Assembly: GCA_029532415.1 (NCBI GenBank)
Contig: JAQOTA010000041.1
Location: 62,001-126,000 of the forward strand
Origin: Marasmius tenuissimus
Taxonomy: Eukaryota; Basidiomycota; Agaricomycetes; Agaricales; Marasmiaceae
DNA length: 64,000 bases
Direction of reading: 5' to 3'
The notes under the pieces are model-generated. The model saw only the letters and a program-made list of their open reading frames with translations. It was not told the origin of the DNA and did no database searches. The position numbers were made by a program, and so were the translations under genes. Of this stretch, positions 47,722-58,947 are shown piece after piece. Within the stretch, counting starts at the first letter, position 1. Every line of letters begins with the position of its first letter.

Positions 47722-48481
47722 TCTACGACATATATGGCTTGGACTATTCTTTGGTAGAGTTCCTCGACAGCAATCGTAGTCACCGTGTAGAACATTTTCG
47801 TGTAAAAGTGCTGTAGGTTCCTAGTGTATCTTAATAATCTTCGGGTGCGATATCAAAATTAGCTTCTCAAGCCCGAGATTCGAGGTACTCAAAGAGCCCC
47901 CCCCCCCCCAAGATCTCAAGTCCTGGGCCCTGGATTGTTGGAGAATCATAACGGTGGCGCTGTGGCGGGCCTTATTAGGAATGACGGAGTCGAACGTGCG
48001 CAACACTACCAGCAGTTCGGAAAATTCCCAGGGACGTGCGCTTGATCCTGAACCACTGCCACCCACAAATTTTTACAGCTTTGACCACCAATGACCCACT
48101 CTAGATCACGACCGTTCATGAAAAACCCCAAGTTCCATCTTCACAATCTGTGTTCCTGGCGATGAATCAAGTTTTCAAGCCAAACCAAAGCAATGGATTG
48201 CCCTGGATTACCTCTTCATTCCTGCCGGGCCTATGGGATTTCAAATAGGCAAGGACATACAATCGGCACAGCTCTATACTTGGGTATGATTTGAAGGTGA
48301 CGAACGTGCGTTGGGCGCCCTCGTATGAGTCTTTACCGCCGACGGATGAAGATAGCTTACTTTTACTTTTACACATGGCGACACCCAAAGGACGACTGGC
48401 GCGCGGTTATGATAAAACCTAAAAAGCTGAGGGATCAGCGTCTCACGTACCCCGGACTCTTCCCCCTGGTACCGTGCAAGA
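47722..48481. other. Intergenic, includes the poly-C tract
   Basis: No gene is supported here. An open frame from 48325 continues into the MFS start region, but in the wrong frame for the protein. Confidence 0.45.
47897..47909. repeat. Homopolymer of 13 C
   Basis: An uninterrupted run of 13 cytosines lies between the DUF6534 and MFS genes. Its length may be imprecise because such runs are error-prone in sequencing. Confidence 0.9.
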
Positions 48482-50739
48482 ATGATTGGACCATGGAGGG
48501 CCTTCAGCCGGACGCAGTTGCGGAACATAACTATCTATGTTGGTGCGTGAGCTATCCCTTTTCAATGTCGATGAATCGAACTGACTCTTGAGTCTCATAC
48601 ACTTTAGTCGGAATCATGTGTCAGTGCATTTTCCGTTTAAAATTCGATCCACAGTTCAATAAAAACTGATCGTCATATCAGTCTACAAATTTGCTCTGGA
48701 ATGGTACAACGGCGCGTTTATTACGCTAGCGAACGAGCGATTTGGCGAGAACAGATACTCAAACATTGGCATCCTCACGGGTACGTGGCAGCACTATCTC
48801 TCTGCGTGCGCCCCAGCTGACGGTAAACTGGTAATTTTCAGGGGTCAACTACGCTATGCAGTGTATTGGATCTATTATCGTCGCCCCCCTGATCAAGAGG
48901 TACCCAACTCGAAGCGTTCTCTCGACTGCCGTCCTCGTTTTTGGCGTCATATCCGCTATTCTCCTGGTCGTAGATGCGTCGACTGGGGGTGTTATGAAGT
49001 TCAAAACGGGGGATCAGGCGGCAAAGTATGGGTGTGAGTCCTCCTCCTGCACCCGCATCCTGGGTTCCTAGCTCTGACCATCATTCCATCTTATTAATAT
49101 CCGCTCGCATATGACAGCGTGGAATCCCAACATTGTAAGGTTTTCGCTCTTTTGGTTAGAGCGGCAAACCTAATATGCCTCGACAGCTTTTCCCTATCTA
49201 TATCGTCTCTGGTGTTAGTTATGGTACTGTCGAGCTCATTCGGCGCGTGATACCAAGGGATATCGTGGGTGGAGATGTCCAACTGGTATGATTTTCCCTA
49301 CAACATTTGAACTATGTTTCTGACAGTCTGCGGCGGGCTTGATAGCTACGACGTATGGATGCAACCGTGCACGTCCTTTACGAAGTTGCGGGAACAATTG
49401 GTGCCTTTACAAGCGTCTTCTTGATTGATAAATTTGGATACAACTATTCGTTCTTTCTTTCGTGCGTCATCACTCCATTTTATCGCAAGCGTCTTTACTC
49501 AAGCATAACCCTCAAAAGACCCGTTCTTTTTACTCTCGCTGCGGTCACCTGGAGATTCGTAGACGATGGCAGACCTACCGACTATTCACAATCGTTAGAG
49601 GAATTCGAGAGGCGGACCTCGACTGTCGGGTATCTGTCTAGCGTTGTAACGGGTTTCCGCTCGTTCTTCAAGGCTACCTACTATGGGGCGTTCTTGGTCT
49701 TCTCGCGTACGTCTACCTTTCGCTGCAATCTCGTCCTGCGCCTTCGAGTGATCCTGATAGCCTATAGATCGAAGGTTTAGTTGGCTCGTGTCAGGTTATG
49801 CGCTGGCTCTCTATGGCCATCGATACTTGGAAAACGGCCTCGCGCCCGTATTCGCCAAACAGGTCCTCGGTACATCAGGTGTGTGGCAGCCCTCTTCGGT
49901 TGCGTTTTCGGACCAATCACTCATTGCAAGTTAATACAAACAGCCTGGTCTCAAATCATTGTTGGAGGCTCCAACCTGGGGGAACTGTTCGGAGCCACAG
50001 CCGTGTTACTGACAACGAATCACATTCGCACACCGCTTCCCTGGCTCCGCCTGGATGCTATCGCGCTTAACATCGTTTGGGTGCTTCCCTTTATTCATGT
50101 CGTTCGCGGGGACGTTGCGTACGCTTGGATGGTTGGTGCAATGTAAGATCCTTACTTTCCTGGGTTATACTAATTCGAATTAACGAGCTTGCAAACCCAG
50201 CTTCCTCCCAATCTCCTTCGGATGGGCCGCAGGCGACGTTTCGCTAGCTGCGTACATCCAATCTACCCTCTCAAAGATCGAGAGCAGGGACGCCGACGTG
50301 TCTGCTTTGGGCTCAGTCATGGCTTTCCTCTACGTGCTGTACATTGTCACCTATGCCGTATTGTCCACCGTCCTTGGTCAATGGGTGGACAAACGAATCG
50401 GAGATGCTACAGGCGAGGCAGCCGCTGCGAGCGCCAGAGAGGCGTTAAAGTTTATCGGAGGTGTGCAGTTCTCGGTGTTGGGTGCGATCGTGATGCTCTC
50501 GACGTTTATCCCGAAGAGGGCGTTTGCTTTCAATCCGAGGGATGACGACTTCAATGGGGACGAAGGTAAGAGAGATTCCGAACTTGTTGGGTGTCATTCG
50601 AAAAGGCTCACTTTTCTGTTCAGTGCCTGCATTATACCACGAGAGGGAGAGGACTCATTCGTTGGATATCAGTTCCGACGAACTCCATGTTATGAAGTCG
50701 CGGGAGACGAGGGATACCGTGGCCAGCTCGACAGCGTAA
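48482..50739 (+). CDS. MFS transporter
   Basis: This is a major facilitator superfamily transporter of the plasma membrane or an internal membrane. The start at 48482 comes from joining exon 1 (MIGPWRAFSRTQLRNITIYV) in phase to the exon that opens YKFALEWYNGAFITLANERF; other upstream frames do not join. About twelve hydrophobic segments follow, for example MQCIGSIIVAPLIKR, STAVLVFGVISAILLVV, AGTIGAFTSVFLIDKFGYN, LDAIALNIVWVLPFIHVV and FLYVLYIVTYAVLSTVLGQW. A central cytoplasmic loop (RPTDYSQSLEEFERR) splits the two halves. A short hydrophilic C-terminus ends RDTVASSTA. The sugar-porter signature was not seen, so the substrate is unknown. Introns are short and frequent. Confidence 0.82.
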
Positions 50740-50854
50740 CGGTGAAGGCTTCGTGGCCTCGCAGTAAATTATCATTGTAATTACTTGCTGTTTCAATAAA
50801 TTATTGTGCTGTGTATGGGTAAAGTTCTCTCACATGTAAAAAACTATCTTCGGT

Positions 50855-50928
50855 TGATTCGACCCAGGCTCGAACTGGGGACCTTCTGTGTGTTAGACAG
50901 ATGCGATAACCAACTACGCCATCGAACC
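50855..50928 (-). tRNA. tRNA-Val (anticodon AAC), no intron
   Basis: On the reverse strand the acceptor stem GGTTCGA pairs with TCGAATC (one G-T pair), the anticodon stem TCTGT with ACAGA around CTAACAC, and the T stem CCCAG with CTGGG around TTCGAGC. The AAC anticodon reads GTT valine. It is the only one of the six tRNA genes here without an intron. Confidence 0.93.
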
Positions 50929-51732
50929 GTTGCGATATGGTAATCAACTCAAGTCTATCATATGACCTGATAGAAAGCCCGGATGGCGATGCCCCAAACC
51001 TTCTGTTCATGTTTTGCATCCAGCTGATGTTAAAACCTCCTCATCTAGCAAGATCCAACACTCAAAACCGGACGTTTATAGTGCTGGGTGAGCACTCGGC
51101 GCTCGACGCGTACATCACGTGCTGGGAACTGACAGGCATGAGATCAAATGCCAATGGTCGAAATGTTCTTGTCTCAACACCATCACCACCGCTGCCTCTT
51201 TCCTCTCAAGTTTTGCTTGGATGTCCCCTTCTCTTCGCGATGGCTTCTCAAGATGCTACTAAGGCCTTTTTGACCTTGTCATGCCGTTAAACACCTACGT
51301 CGCTTCATGACCGTCAGACAAGAATACCAGAGCCTTTTTCATGGTGGGTTCTACTACTAAAATGACTTCAAGGATTACCTACCTCTCTTCAGGACATCGG
51401 ACCGCTATAACGTGCAACTTTGGCTCACGCTCAAGTTCAATATTCAATCGTTATCGACCTCAAGTTGTGGCAGGGATCCGGTCCCCGTTCTCTCTGTCCG
51501 GGCAACGACAGCAGGATCTCAACACGGAGATGAAGGCCTGCGAATATGACAAGGAGGTCGAGAAGAAGGTACCAGAAGAGCGAGAGGGAGCGAGAAGGAA
51601 GCAAAGGATGCTGGGCAGATTTGGAGCCTTCGCGGGGGAGGTGATGACCCCCTCAATCGTTTCACCGGCGCATACGTGATACAGACAGCGGTCTCAATGT
51701 TTCTGTTTACGGACCTTTCATTGAACACGGCG

Positions 51733-51905
51733 TCAATGCAGCATTTGTAGATAAGAGGGTGGCCTACAATGGCCTATATCTTCTGTGGCCATCTCGCACG
51801 CCCATCCTGTTCCTTACCGGCACCATGTTCTTAAAAAAGCTGACGGCTTGCTACGTTGATCTTCTGTGCCTCCGTTCACCTTCCTCCATACTTCGTGCAC
51901 CATTG
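51733..51905. repeat. Degenerate direct repeat, copy 1
   Basis: This block resembles 52380-52545 in order and spacing: 'aagctgacggcttgctacgt' near 51838 against 'aagctgacagcttgccacgt' near 52460, and similar 'atggcct' segments upstream in both. The copies are about 620 bases apart and heavily diverged. Confidence 0.4.
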
Positions 51906-52379
51906 ATAGGCGTGATGTCCGCAACTTGTCGCGTATTGGTGCTCGAGACGATGCCAACGCACTCTTCCTTTCTCTTCTCGGCTTCACTGGCAGCGCCGTT
52001 TTTCTTTCCCTTGCCTTTCGCTTCTCTACGTGTGGGCAAGGACGTCATCAGGCTCTTTCATGGCATGCTCGTGGTCATGATCATTGGCCGACGATGGACA
52101 TTAAAGTCGGGATGTCTCTGTGAACGTGGTGTTGACTACTTTTGGGTTCTCCACGTTCAGTTGGCTCTCGACCTACGAACCACATCTCGGGGCTACCTTT
52201 CTCAACCTTGCCTCCCTTAGGTCCTTCCCCAGTTCATTGGCTAGCATACTATAGCGTCATCGTACAGCCTGGAACCTGTTATTTCTCCTTCGTCCATACG
52301 GGTTCAGGATCTAGGCCCAGAAAACGCTCCTAACGAGAGTTTGGCCGTTCATGGCGAGGACTTTCCACATGAAGCCAGT

Positions 52380-52545
52380 GTTGACGCGCAATTCGTAGAG
52401 ATGAGGAGGCGTTCTATGGCCTCTATTCTCTTCCATGCTGGCTGCGTGCGCACGAAAGCTGACAGCTTGCCACGTTCAGCCACCAAGCTTGCCTTTATTT
52501 CTTCCATACCACATGCGCCGCTAGGGCATATTTCTGTGTATCATC
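52380..52545. repeat. Degenerate direct repeat, copy 2
   Basis: This is the partner of the block at 51733-51905. No inverted termini or target duplication were seen at either copy. Confidence 0.4.
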
Positions 52546-52810
52546 ACCCGTTGGCCCGCCAGTCGAAAATATCAAAAATTTTCCTCCCCACCGTCTTCGC
52601 TGGCGGGACTGTTTCCATCACCTCTTACTTACATCTTTATGGGTAGGCCAGCATTTCCAAGATTATATTCTCGCAGTCATGGTTGTTTGCGGCGGCCTCC
52701 GGGTTTACAATGTCACGAGCGTGATAACGACCTCGTTCGCTAACAAACCCAAGTCCGCTTTGTGATCTCCCCTCAGTGACTATATCCATCAGAATCAGCT
52801 TCTTTGACAA

Positions 52811-52897
52811 GCCCGCGTTGTCTAATGGCTATGACGTCAGACTTCTACGAGTATGGTCGTGATCTGGAGGTTGCGGGTTCGAGTCCCGCCGTGGGTT
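52811..52897 (+). tRNA. tRNA-Arg (anticodon TCT), with intron
   Basis: The acceptor stem GCCCGCG pairs with CGTGGGT (with G-T pairs), the anticodon stem TCAGA with TCTGG, and the T stem GCGGG with CCCGC around TTCGAGT. The loop CTTCTA carries TCT (reads AGA) and is followed by an intron of about 14 nt. Confidence 0.88.
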
Positions 52898-53223
52898 TTT
52901 GCTTCTGTCCTCTCCTTTTTTTGTCTACGTTTCTTCTAAATCCTCAGAAGGAGTTGGAAAGCCCATCACCTCCCGTGATCCTCGCTTCTTCTTCCTTCGG
53001 CAACGTGAAGCCGCTCAATTGTTCTTTTGTCGTTTCCATGACATAAAAGAACAAGGGATGGTCACGTTGCGACGCTTCTTGTTGTTCTGTGGACCCACAT
53101 CGTGCCACACAAACACGAGGCCATCAGTATATATCAAACTGGGGCTCGTGGCATCTATCCGTCTACCCATCAATACCCCTTACCTATTATCGCTGCGCAC
53201 CTCTCCACCTGAACCCCATTTCC
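52898..53223. promoter_or_regulatory. Upstream region of the small hypothetical gene
   Basis: No gene is seen. TATATATC at 53128-53135 lies about 95 bases before the ATG at 53224 and is a core-promoter candidate. Confidence 0.4.
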
Positions 53224-53684
53224 ATGGAACTTGACCCCCTCGACGCAACGGAATTTGGATACCTCAGGACCTTTGACCACCTCTTCGGCGAAAGCGGTCA
53301 CGAACTGACGTTTGAAGCGAGTCTGTTTGCCGAGCGCTCAGTCGAACCTGAAGGATTGGTGGAATTGGGAGAAGGTGGGTTACTCTACTATTGATTCCAT
53401 TTGCTCCAAGTGCTCAACTTTATCTGGATGTAGACCTCAGACGAGTTGATCTCGTCTTCACAGGCCTTCGCTTGACGTCCGCTGGAGACGATGAAGGCAC
53501 CAGCGAGATCCACAAGGGCGAAATTCCCCTCCCGAGTTTTAGTTCCTCTGGAAAGGACGAAGGAAGAGTGGCTGTGAAACACGCCACTGGACTGGACCGT
53601 CCGTGTCGTCGCGCTGCCCTCTCCCGTTCACTGCAACGATACCCCGGACGCGGAGTTGATGGTGGGTTCATTGACACCCTTTGA
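53224..53684 (+). CDS. Small hypothetical protein
   Basis: Two exons join in phase across an intron of about 60 nt (donor 'gtgggt' near 53374, acceptor 'atgtag' near 53432) to a protein of about 135 residues. It starts MELDPLDATEFGYLRTFDHL and continues LAERSVEPEGLVELGE, then DLRRVDLVFTGLRLTSAG, and ends GVDGGFIDTL. No signal peptide, membrane segment or known motif is visible. A TATA-like sequence about 95 bases upstream supports transcription. The second exon becomes low in hydrophobic residues near its end, so the true 3' end could differ. I do not recognise the family. Confidence 0.4.
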
Positions 53685-54632
53685 TTGATTGTGTACAATA
53701 TCTGAATTACGTTCTTTACTGGCACCGCTATGTCCTCTTTCCGCCTGAGAAGCAGTTTCATTGATAGAGGTGCGTTCTACATAGGCGATGTGGCGAGTGC
53801 AATTTACGTCGTATCTAATCTTCTTTATCTTAGTCCTCTCGTATTGCCACAACCCTGAAGCCCAGGTTCTACATACCTCGGTGTGCTTCCCACACCGCCT
53901 CTGTACAGTTAATACCTGTATCACTAGCGCCCTATGTATGTAGCCGGAAACCTTTTACCATGTAATACTAACTTTGACCGCCCTTAATTCTCATGAATTG
54001 GCGTTGAAGTGAGCCTGCCACAGGCATATTGCATGACGCCACCGGCGCACGACAGACTGTCTCGCGGTGATCTCGGTTTTTCCGTACGTTGCACAGCTTA
54101 TAATCACAACGCCCGACGTAAATCAACTTCGGCGCTATCCTTCTCAGTTTGGACATTTCTCGTGGTAGTTAAGCAGTCGTATCGGGAAAAATGGAGTCGC
54201 GGGAGCGATTTTCAGGGAGGTAATGGGTAGCACGGTTATACCTCAATTACTTCAAATTCGCTTCGAGGATGGGCGGTCTTTGAGGAGAAGTATAGCCCCA
54301 TAATTTGCAGGGGCACTTCAACTATTCGAAGTCTCGGTTAGTCGGATAGCCCGTCCACAACACGTCTCAGAAACGAATTGGAAACAAACCTGCAACATGC
54401 ACCTGAGGCTGTACTCGGGAAGGATTCCCGGGACCGCCTGCCCGACGACGACCGACGGTGCCAGCCAGTGAGCGTACACTTATCTAGGGCTATGCTTCAC
54501 CCCACAGGACTCAAGTTTCAGGTCCACCGATGAAGCCAGCGAGCATATAACTGGGGCTAGTAGCTAAAGAGGCTCCCTTTCCCTTCCCTCGAACTACAAC
54601 CCTCTCCCTCTTACGATTCCAACTTCTACCTG
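53685..54632. other. Intergenic, upstream of membrane-tail gene 1
   Basis: No gene is supported. CATATAAC at 54544-54551 lies about 85 bases before the next start codon and may be its TATA element. Confidence 0.45.
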
Positions 54633-56027
54633 ATGGAAACTTCGGTGGTGATAGTCATCATATGCATCGTCGTGGCAGTTCTGGGTGTAGTAGCAGGGGT
54701 ATTTATCTTTCTTCGGCGTCGTAACGCTCGAAGAAGAAAAGCGCCCTACAGATCTACGAACTTACTCGAATTCATGGGGAAAAGTAGTAACAATAAAGGA
54801 GCAACGCCGGACGAAATGAAGGAGTTAGACCCGGAGAATCAATATGCACAGGTCAATGTTCAATCATACGACTCGGATTCGAGTACTCCCACTGAGCAAA
54901 GGCCTACGTCCCTCCAATTCGCCCTTATACCCCCGACTCCCGACCCGTCGCAAGCACTTTTTACTAGAGAGACTACCACCCACGACGTTCCACTGTCAAA
55001 TCCTCATGGCGGCTCTCCTGTTGAACATTCGCCTTCATTACATAACCCCCATCGCGATCTCTCTCCGAGCCAAGCGTCCTCTGAGAGTAGATTGACAAAC
55101 CCATTCGACGACGCGTCGGAGGAATCTTCCCTGTTCAACCCGCATTCGGATATCGAATCACAAAGCCATTCACACTCCAGCTTAACGAGATTCGACTCTA
55201 CCCAGCCAATAGCAACCACCGCCGAGAACTCACTTCGTCCCTCACCCCAACAACTTCCGAAACTTGTAATCCCTCCCCTTCGCACCACCGCATCCTCTCA
55301 TTCCAGAACAACCCCTGCAAGACCCGTGGTCCATCACAAAAGCACCACCTTCTCCGTTCACTCGCACAAACCAGAGGTCGGCATGGTACCGACTCAAGGA
55401 TCACCCGTTCCCTCCCCAGATTCCTACACTCCTTCCGCATACTCGCAAGCCTCAGCCGGGACCCAACTTGGACACCTCTTGTTTGAATTGGGGGACGAAC
55501 CTGCCCCACCCGTTCCGCCTCTCCCCTCACACATCACCCCGGCACCTATTTCTCTTCCATTTACGATGCCGATACCTGACCTCCCACCAGTCCCTGCTTC
55601 CCCTCAACCTGAACCGGAGGAAGAATCGGAGCTCCAGCGAGTCCCTACGGCGGTTGTATCTCATCTTCTGAAGTCTCGAGGTGCTAATCGAAACCGGATG
55701 CCTACGATTGGGCTCGGAGGTGGTGAAACATCGGCGGAGATGGTTGAGCATATCGAGAGGTCTGGGTCTATCATCTCGTATCGTGGAGGAGGGACACAGA
55801 AGTACAAAGAATCACGCGGGAAGCGGAAATTCAAGGGGATGCATTCGGTGGAGGAGTACCAAGGTGATGATCAAGACGAAAACTCGGAGGATGAGTTCGA
55901 TAGTGGCGTTATGGAAATCGGGGATGATTTGGAGGACAAGGCGGCGCTGAACCAGCGAGTTTTGGCTTATTACGAGTCGGATCAGATAGAGGAGGTACAG
56001 CCGTTGAGGGTGAATCGTAACAAGTAG
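54633..56027 (+). CDS. Single-pass membrane protein with disordered tail, copy 1
   Basis: This is an intronless gene for a 464-residue protein. The first 27 residues are a hydrophobic helix (VVIVIICIVVAVLGVVAGVF), followed at once by RRRNARRRK, so the tail should face the cytoplasm. The tail is Ser/Pro/Thr-rich and has no folded domain that I recognise. Near residue 210 is QLPKLVIPPL. Near residue 370 is EMVEHIERSGSIISY followed by RGGGTQKYK. The last 50 residues are acidic. The same two motifs recur in the gene at 58948, and the first recurs in the gene at 56678, which makes these three a local family. Many Ser-Pro sites suggest phosphorylation. A role as a membrane scaffold or cell-surface signalling adaptor is only inference. 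Confidence 0.72.
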   Translation: METSVVIVIICIVVAVLGVVAGVFIFLRRRNARRRKAPYRSTNLLEFMGKSSNNKGATPDEMKELDPENQYAQVNVQSYDSDSSTPTEQRPTSLQFALIPPTPDPSQALFTRETTTHDVPLSNPHGGSPVEHSPSLHNPHRDLSPSQASSESRLTNPFDDASEESSLFNPHSDIESQSHSHSSLTRFDSTQPIATTAENSLRPSPQQLPKLVIPPLRTTASSHSRTTPARPVVHHKSTTFSVHSHKPEVGMVPTQGSPVPSPDSYTPSAYSQASAGTQLGHLLFELGDEPAPPVPPLPSHITPAPISLPFTMPIPDLPPVPASPQPEPEEESELQRVPTAVVSHLLKSRGANRNRMPTIGLGGGETSAEMVEHIERSGSIISYRGGGTQKYKESRGKRKFKGMHSVEEYQGDDQDENSEDEFDSGVMEIGDDLEDKAALNQRVLAYYESDQIEEVQPLRVNRNK

Positions 56028-56677
56028 CATTAGGATCCCTGGGTTGGGAACGGACCATGATCACGATATGTATCATACATACCATTTATATTGATGCATG
56101 TTCTAGTACAACACATTAAACTATTCGCCGGGCGCCCAAGGTAATATGCCTGTTCACGACATTCAAGATCTAGGAATCAGCATCAAGAAACCTTGGACGT
56201 AGCACCGCATCAGGGAAGGCCCAAGCCCCGCCGCCCCTACGAGCCAGGTTGAGACAGCATAAATATCCTTGGTGTGCGAGCCAAGTCGGTTGACTACACC
56301 CTGGAGGTTCGATCAACTCGGTACTCTGCCTGCTAGTAACTCCCTTCTGAAAGAAGTGAGAGAGAACGCAAGGTTCCCACGGCCTCTGTGCATCGCAATC
56401 GGTTGATATCAAATCTTTCTGGATACCTCAACGATTCCCATCATGGCGGGAACCCTGGATGAGAACTTGTTCGGGACTAGACTTGGACCCTGCTGTAGGT
56501 TTCAATCACGCCCATCTATACTTACCTCGTTCCCAAAATGACACCCGAAGCGCCCTGGTTCGAGTAAGTGTCCAAGCACAGTTTGGAACTCGCACAGTGC
56601 ACAGGCCTGGTGATGTATGTCAGATATATAACACGAGCAATTAATTCGTGCCCTTACTCATCTCGTGAGCTCCCACT
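56028..56677. other. Intergenic between membrane-tail genes 1 and 2
   Basis: No supported gene is present; it should hold the promoter of the gene at 56678. Confidence 0.45.
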
Positions 56678-57712
56678 ATGGGCTACTACTGTTGCTCTCA
56701 ACCGAACCAAGCCTACATCATCATCGCATTCGTATTCCTTGGAATTTCCGCCGCCAGTTTCATTGGGACAGTTGTTCTGCTTGTGCGTGCTTGGAAGCTC
56801 GACCGTGAACGTGAACGTGGGCTACGGTATACGTCGGAGGAGGATCTGAGTGGATTAGCGGAGAGAAGTGGGTTTGGGTATGCGAACGTGGGGAAAGAGA
56901 AGAAGGGTGGTTATACCCAGCGACAGCAGGATGAACCTTGGACAATACCGCCTTATACTCCCAAACCTGCTCTAGACATCACACCGCCATCGCCCCCAAG
57001 CAACAAGTCAAATCTCCATAGAAACGAAAAGACCGCCCAGTTGAATTTCCCGAACCCATACGATAACCAGGTCGACGTCTTCCCCACGCTGCCCCGGTCT
57101 CGAGATTCCTTAACTTTCCGGGAAGACATCTCTTCGTCGGATGAGGATGGAGGTCTGTCGGAGGACCAGGAAGAGGACGAAACTCCCCTGTTATCACCAG
57201 CAGCATCTCACTATCACTCGGATCCTCGTTCCTATGACCCTTCCTTCCAGGGAGAAGCTGCGACTGGAAGTGCTTCGCCGAGAAGCCATAAACGCAAACG
57301 TTCCGTCGTCTCTGAACTTCCACGACTTGTCATTCCTTCCCCGACATCGAGCTCGAAGGCAAAGGCAAAGACCAAATCCAAATCCAAATATTCGCCCCGT
57401 CCACGATTCCCATTATCCCCAACTCTGCTGAAGGCCAGATCCCCTACCTCTACGCCAGCTTATGGCATAGGGGGGCATGGATCGTTGGCATCCTCCCCGA
57501 GGTCGACATACTCCCAGATTTCAGCTGCTTCTGGCAAAATACACGGACATAGGCCAGTCAGTCGGGGAAATGAAGAGCCACAGAGAGTGGTTGAACGGCC
57601 TGTGTCCATGGGTCGAAGGCTGCCAGCTCCGCCGACAAACACCGACATCCGTCTCAGTCTTGGCTCAGAGACTGAAAGAGGCCAAGGAGGACAGAAACCG
57701 TCGGTAACATGA
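56678..57712 (+). CDS. Single-pass membrane protein with disordered tail, copy 2
   Basis: This is an intronless gene for a 344-residue protein. The N-terminus MGYYCCSQPNQAY has paired cysteines that could be lipid-modified. It is followed by the helix IIIAFVFLGISAASFIGTVV and a basic/charged stop-transfer (RAWKLDRERERG). The rest is low-complexity: Pro-rich, then an acid-rich stretch (SSSDEDGGLSEDQEEDE), then KRKRSVVSELPRLVIPSP and a Lys/Ser/Pro run. The LPRLVIP motif matches the other two family members in sequence and in lying after a basic or serine-rich stretch. Unlike them, this protein has no VEHIERSGSI block. It shares an upstream-helix, downstream-tail plan and orientation with its neighbours. 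Confidence 0.68.
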   Translation: MGYYCCSQPNQAYIIIAFVFLGISAASFIGTVVLLVRAWKLDRERERGLRYTSEEDLSGLAERSGFGYANVGKEKKGGYTQRQQDEPWTIPPYTPKPALDITPPSPPSNKSNLHRNEKTAQLNFPNPYDNQVDVFPTLPRSRDSLTFREDISSSDEDGGLSEDQEEDETPLLSPAASHYHSDPRSYDPSFQGEAATGSASPRSHKRKRSVVSELPRLVIPSPTSSSKAKAKTKSKSKYSPRPRFPLSPTLLKARSPTSTPAYGIGGHGSLASSPRSTYSQISAASGKIHGHRPVSRGNEEPQRVVERPVSMGRRLPAPPTNTDIRLSLGSETERGQGGQKPSVT

Positions 57713-58947
57713 GGTAACTCTCTGACGATGGTTCAGAGAAAGAGGGGTAGCAGAAATTCAAGACGACGCCGATGACTCGAGAGGGGAAGTTTATTAAAGG
57801 TCTAGCGGCATAGCCAAGAGCCAACATAGCTCTGATAATGCATGGAACGAGAAGAGACGTTCATGACGCTCCTTCGCTAAGGTTAGGTCCCTCTTACTGT
57901 GGCTTCGATAGTGACTAGTGAGTCAGCGTCTATTTTAAAGAGACTAGTAGTAACTTACCGTAACTACCATTGAGAACTGGCTTTGTATGGGGACTACGAG
58001 CCTAATTGGTATCGTTATGTGCCATTTTCTTCTCCAGCTTGAAAATTGTGAAAGTAAACGCGAAATCGGTGGGGAAGTTGAAGGAGGGTGAAGGCAGTTC
58101 GAACAAGAAGTGAAAGGCGTGACACTACGTCACTGAAGAGTAGCTGTGACGTGAGTGTAATATGCCGTAACAATCGATTCTGCAGACCGATGTGGGCTCG
58201 GATTGGTTTTGACTTGTAACCACGATGACCGTTCTTGGGTTGCCATCCTACAGGTTTCAATTCTCTACTGCATTGAATAACAGGCTCCCATCAGTCTCCT
58301 CACTCCGAATACTAGTACAAAGCCCTTCCGGGTCTTTGTGCGACAAGAAGTCGGAATAACCCTGGAAGATTCATATTCAGGGCAGAAAGTTGATGGAGAG
58401 GGACACTTCACCCAAATCTTCTGCAATAGCCGCGCAGGTAGGCCAAATCGTACCGCTTGAAAGTCAAATCTTTACTCACTTATCGCGCGAACCATGTGTA
58501 GGAACGGGGCTACCATGTTGCGGCCAGAAATAGTATCTCTGTGACGCCAGATGGTGGTGAATCGCGGAAATGTTGTTCCGTTTCCTCGGGATGATTGACA
58601 CCGCCTTACCCTTAGGCTCTTTCAAATAAGCAGGGCTGGAAGCGATGTCGAAGTTCACAGTCCTCAGACCTCGAAGGTCGTATTTTTCTTATCACTGCAC
58701 AGACGCGACCTCAGCAATACCTCAAAGTACGTTTCTGATGAAAATTTGGGGCAAATATCCCTCCCACTTACTACAAAAAACAGCAGAAGTAGTCAGGACC
58801 CAGGGTCGCAAGGAGACGAGGGCGATCAAACATTTCGAATTTTATATATCCTGCCGATCTTTCTTGGCCGTGCCATGTGCCTACCGTAACCCTCACCAGA
58901 AGATTTATAGCCCGTCGCCATTTTTCCCTTGCCTTTGGAGCCCAGGT
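57713..58947. other. Intergenic between membrane-tail genes 2 and 3
   Basis: In 1.2 kb no supported gene is seen. The reading frame of gene 3 is open leftwards to 58645, but that part lacks the membrane-helix start seen in its paralogues and is treated as 5' UTR. Confidence 0.45.

Larger units (their letters stand above)
50929..52810. other. Gene-poor stretch with degraded repeat
   Basis: In 1.9 kb no gene with recognisable motifs or splice structure was found. One frame of 153 codons (51759-52220) has no family resemblance. Two blocks inside this stretch resemble each other and are listed as a repeat. Confidence 0.45.

Noticed and set aside
48325..48591. Forward frame at the MFS start region as the MFS N-terminus
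   Set aside because: It does not join in phase to the exon opening YKFALEW; the frame starting at 48482 does.
51759..52220. 153-codon forward frame
   Set aside because: No resemblance to a known family, overlaps a degraded repeat, and has no supporting splice or promoter signals.
58645..58947. N-terminal extension of membrane-tail protein 3
   Set aside because: The extension has no counterpart in the paralogues, which begin just before the membrane helix; treated as 5' UTR.
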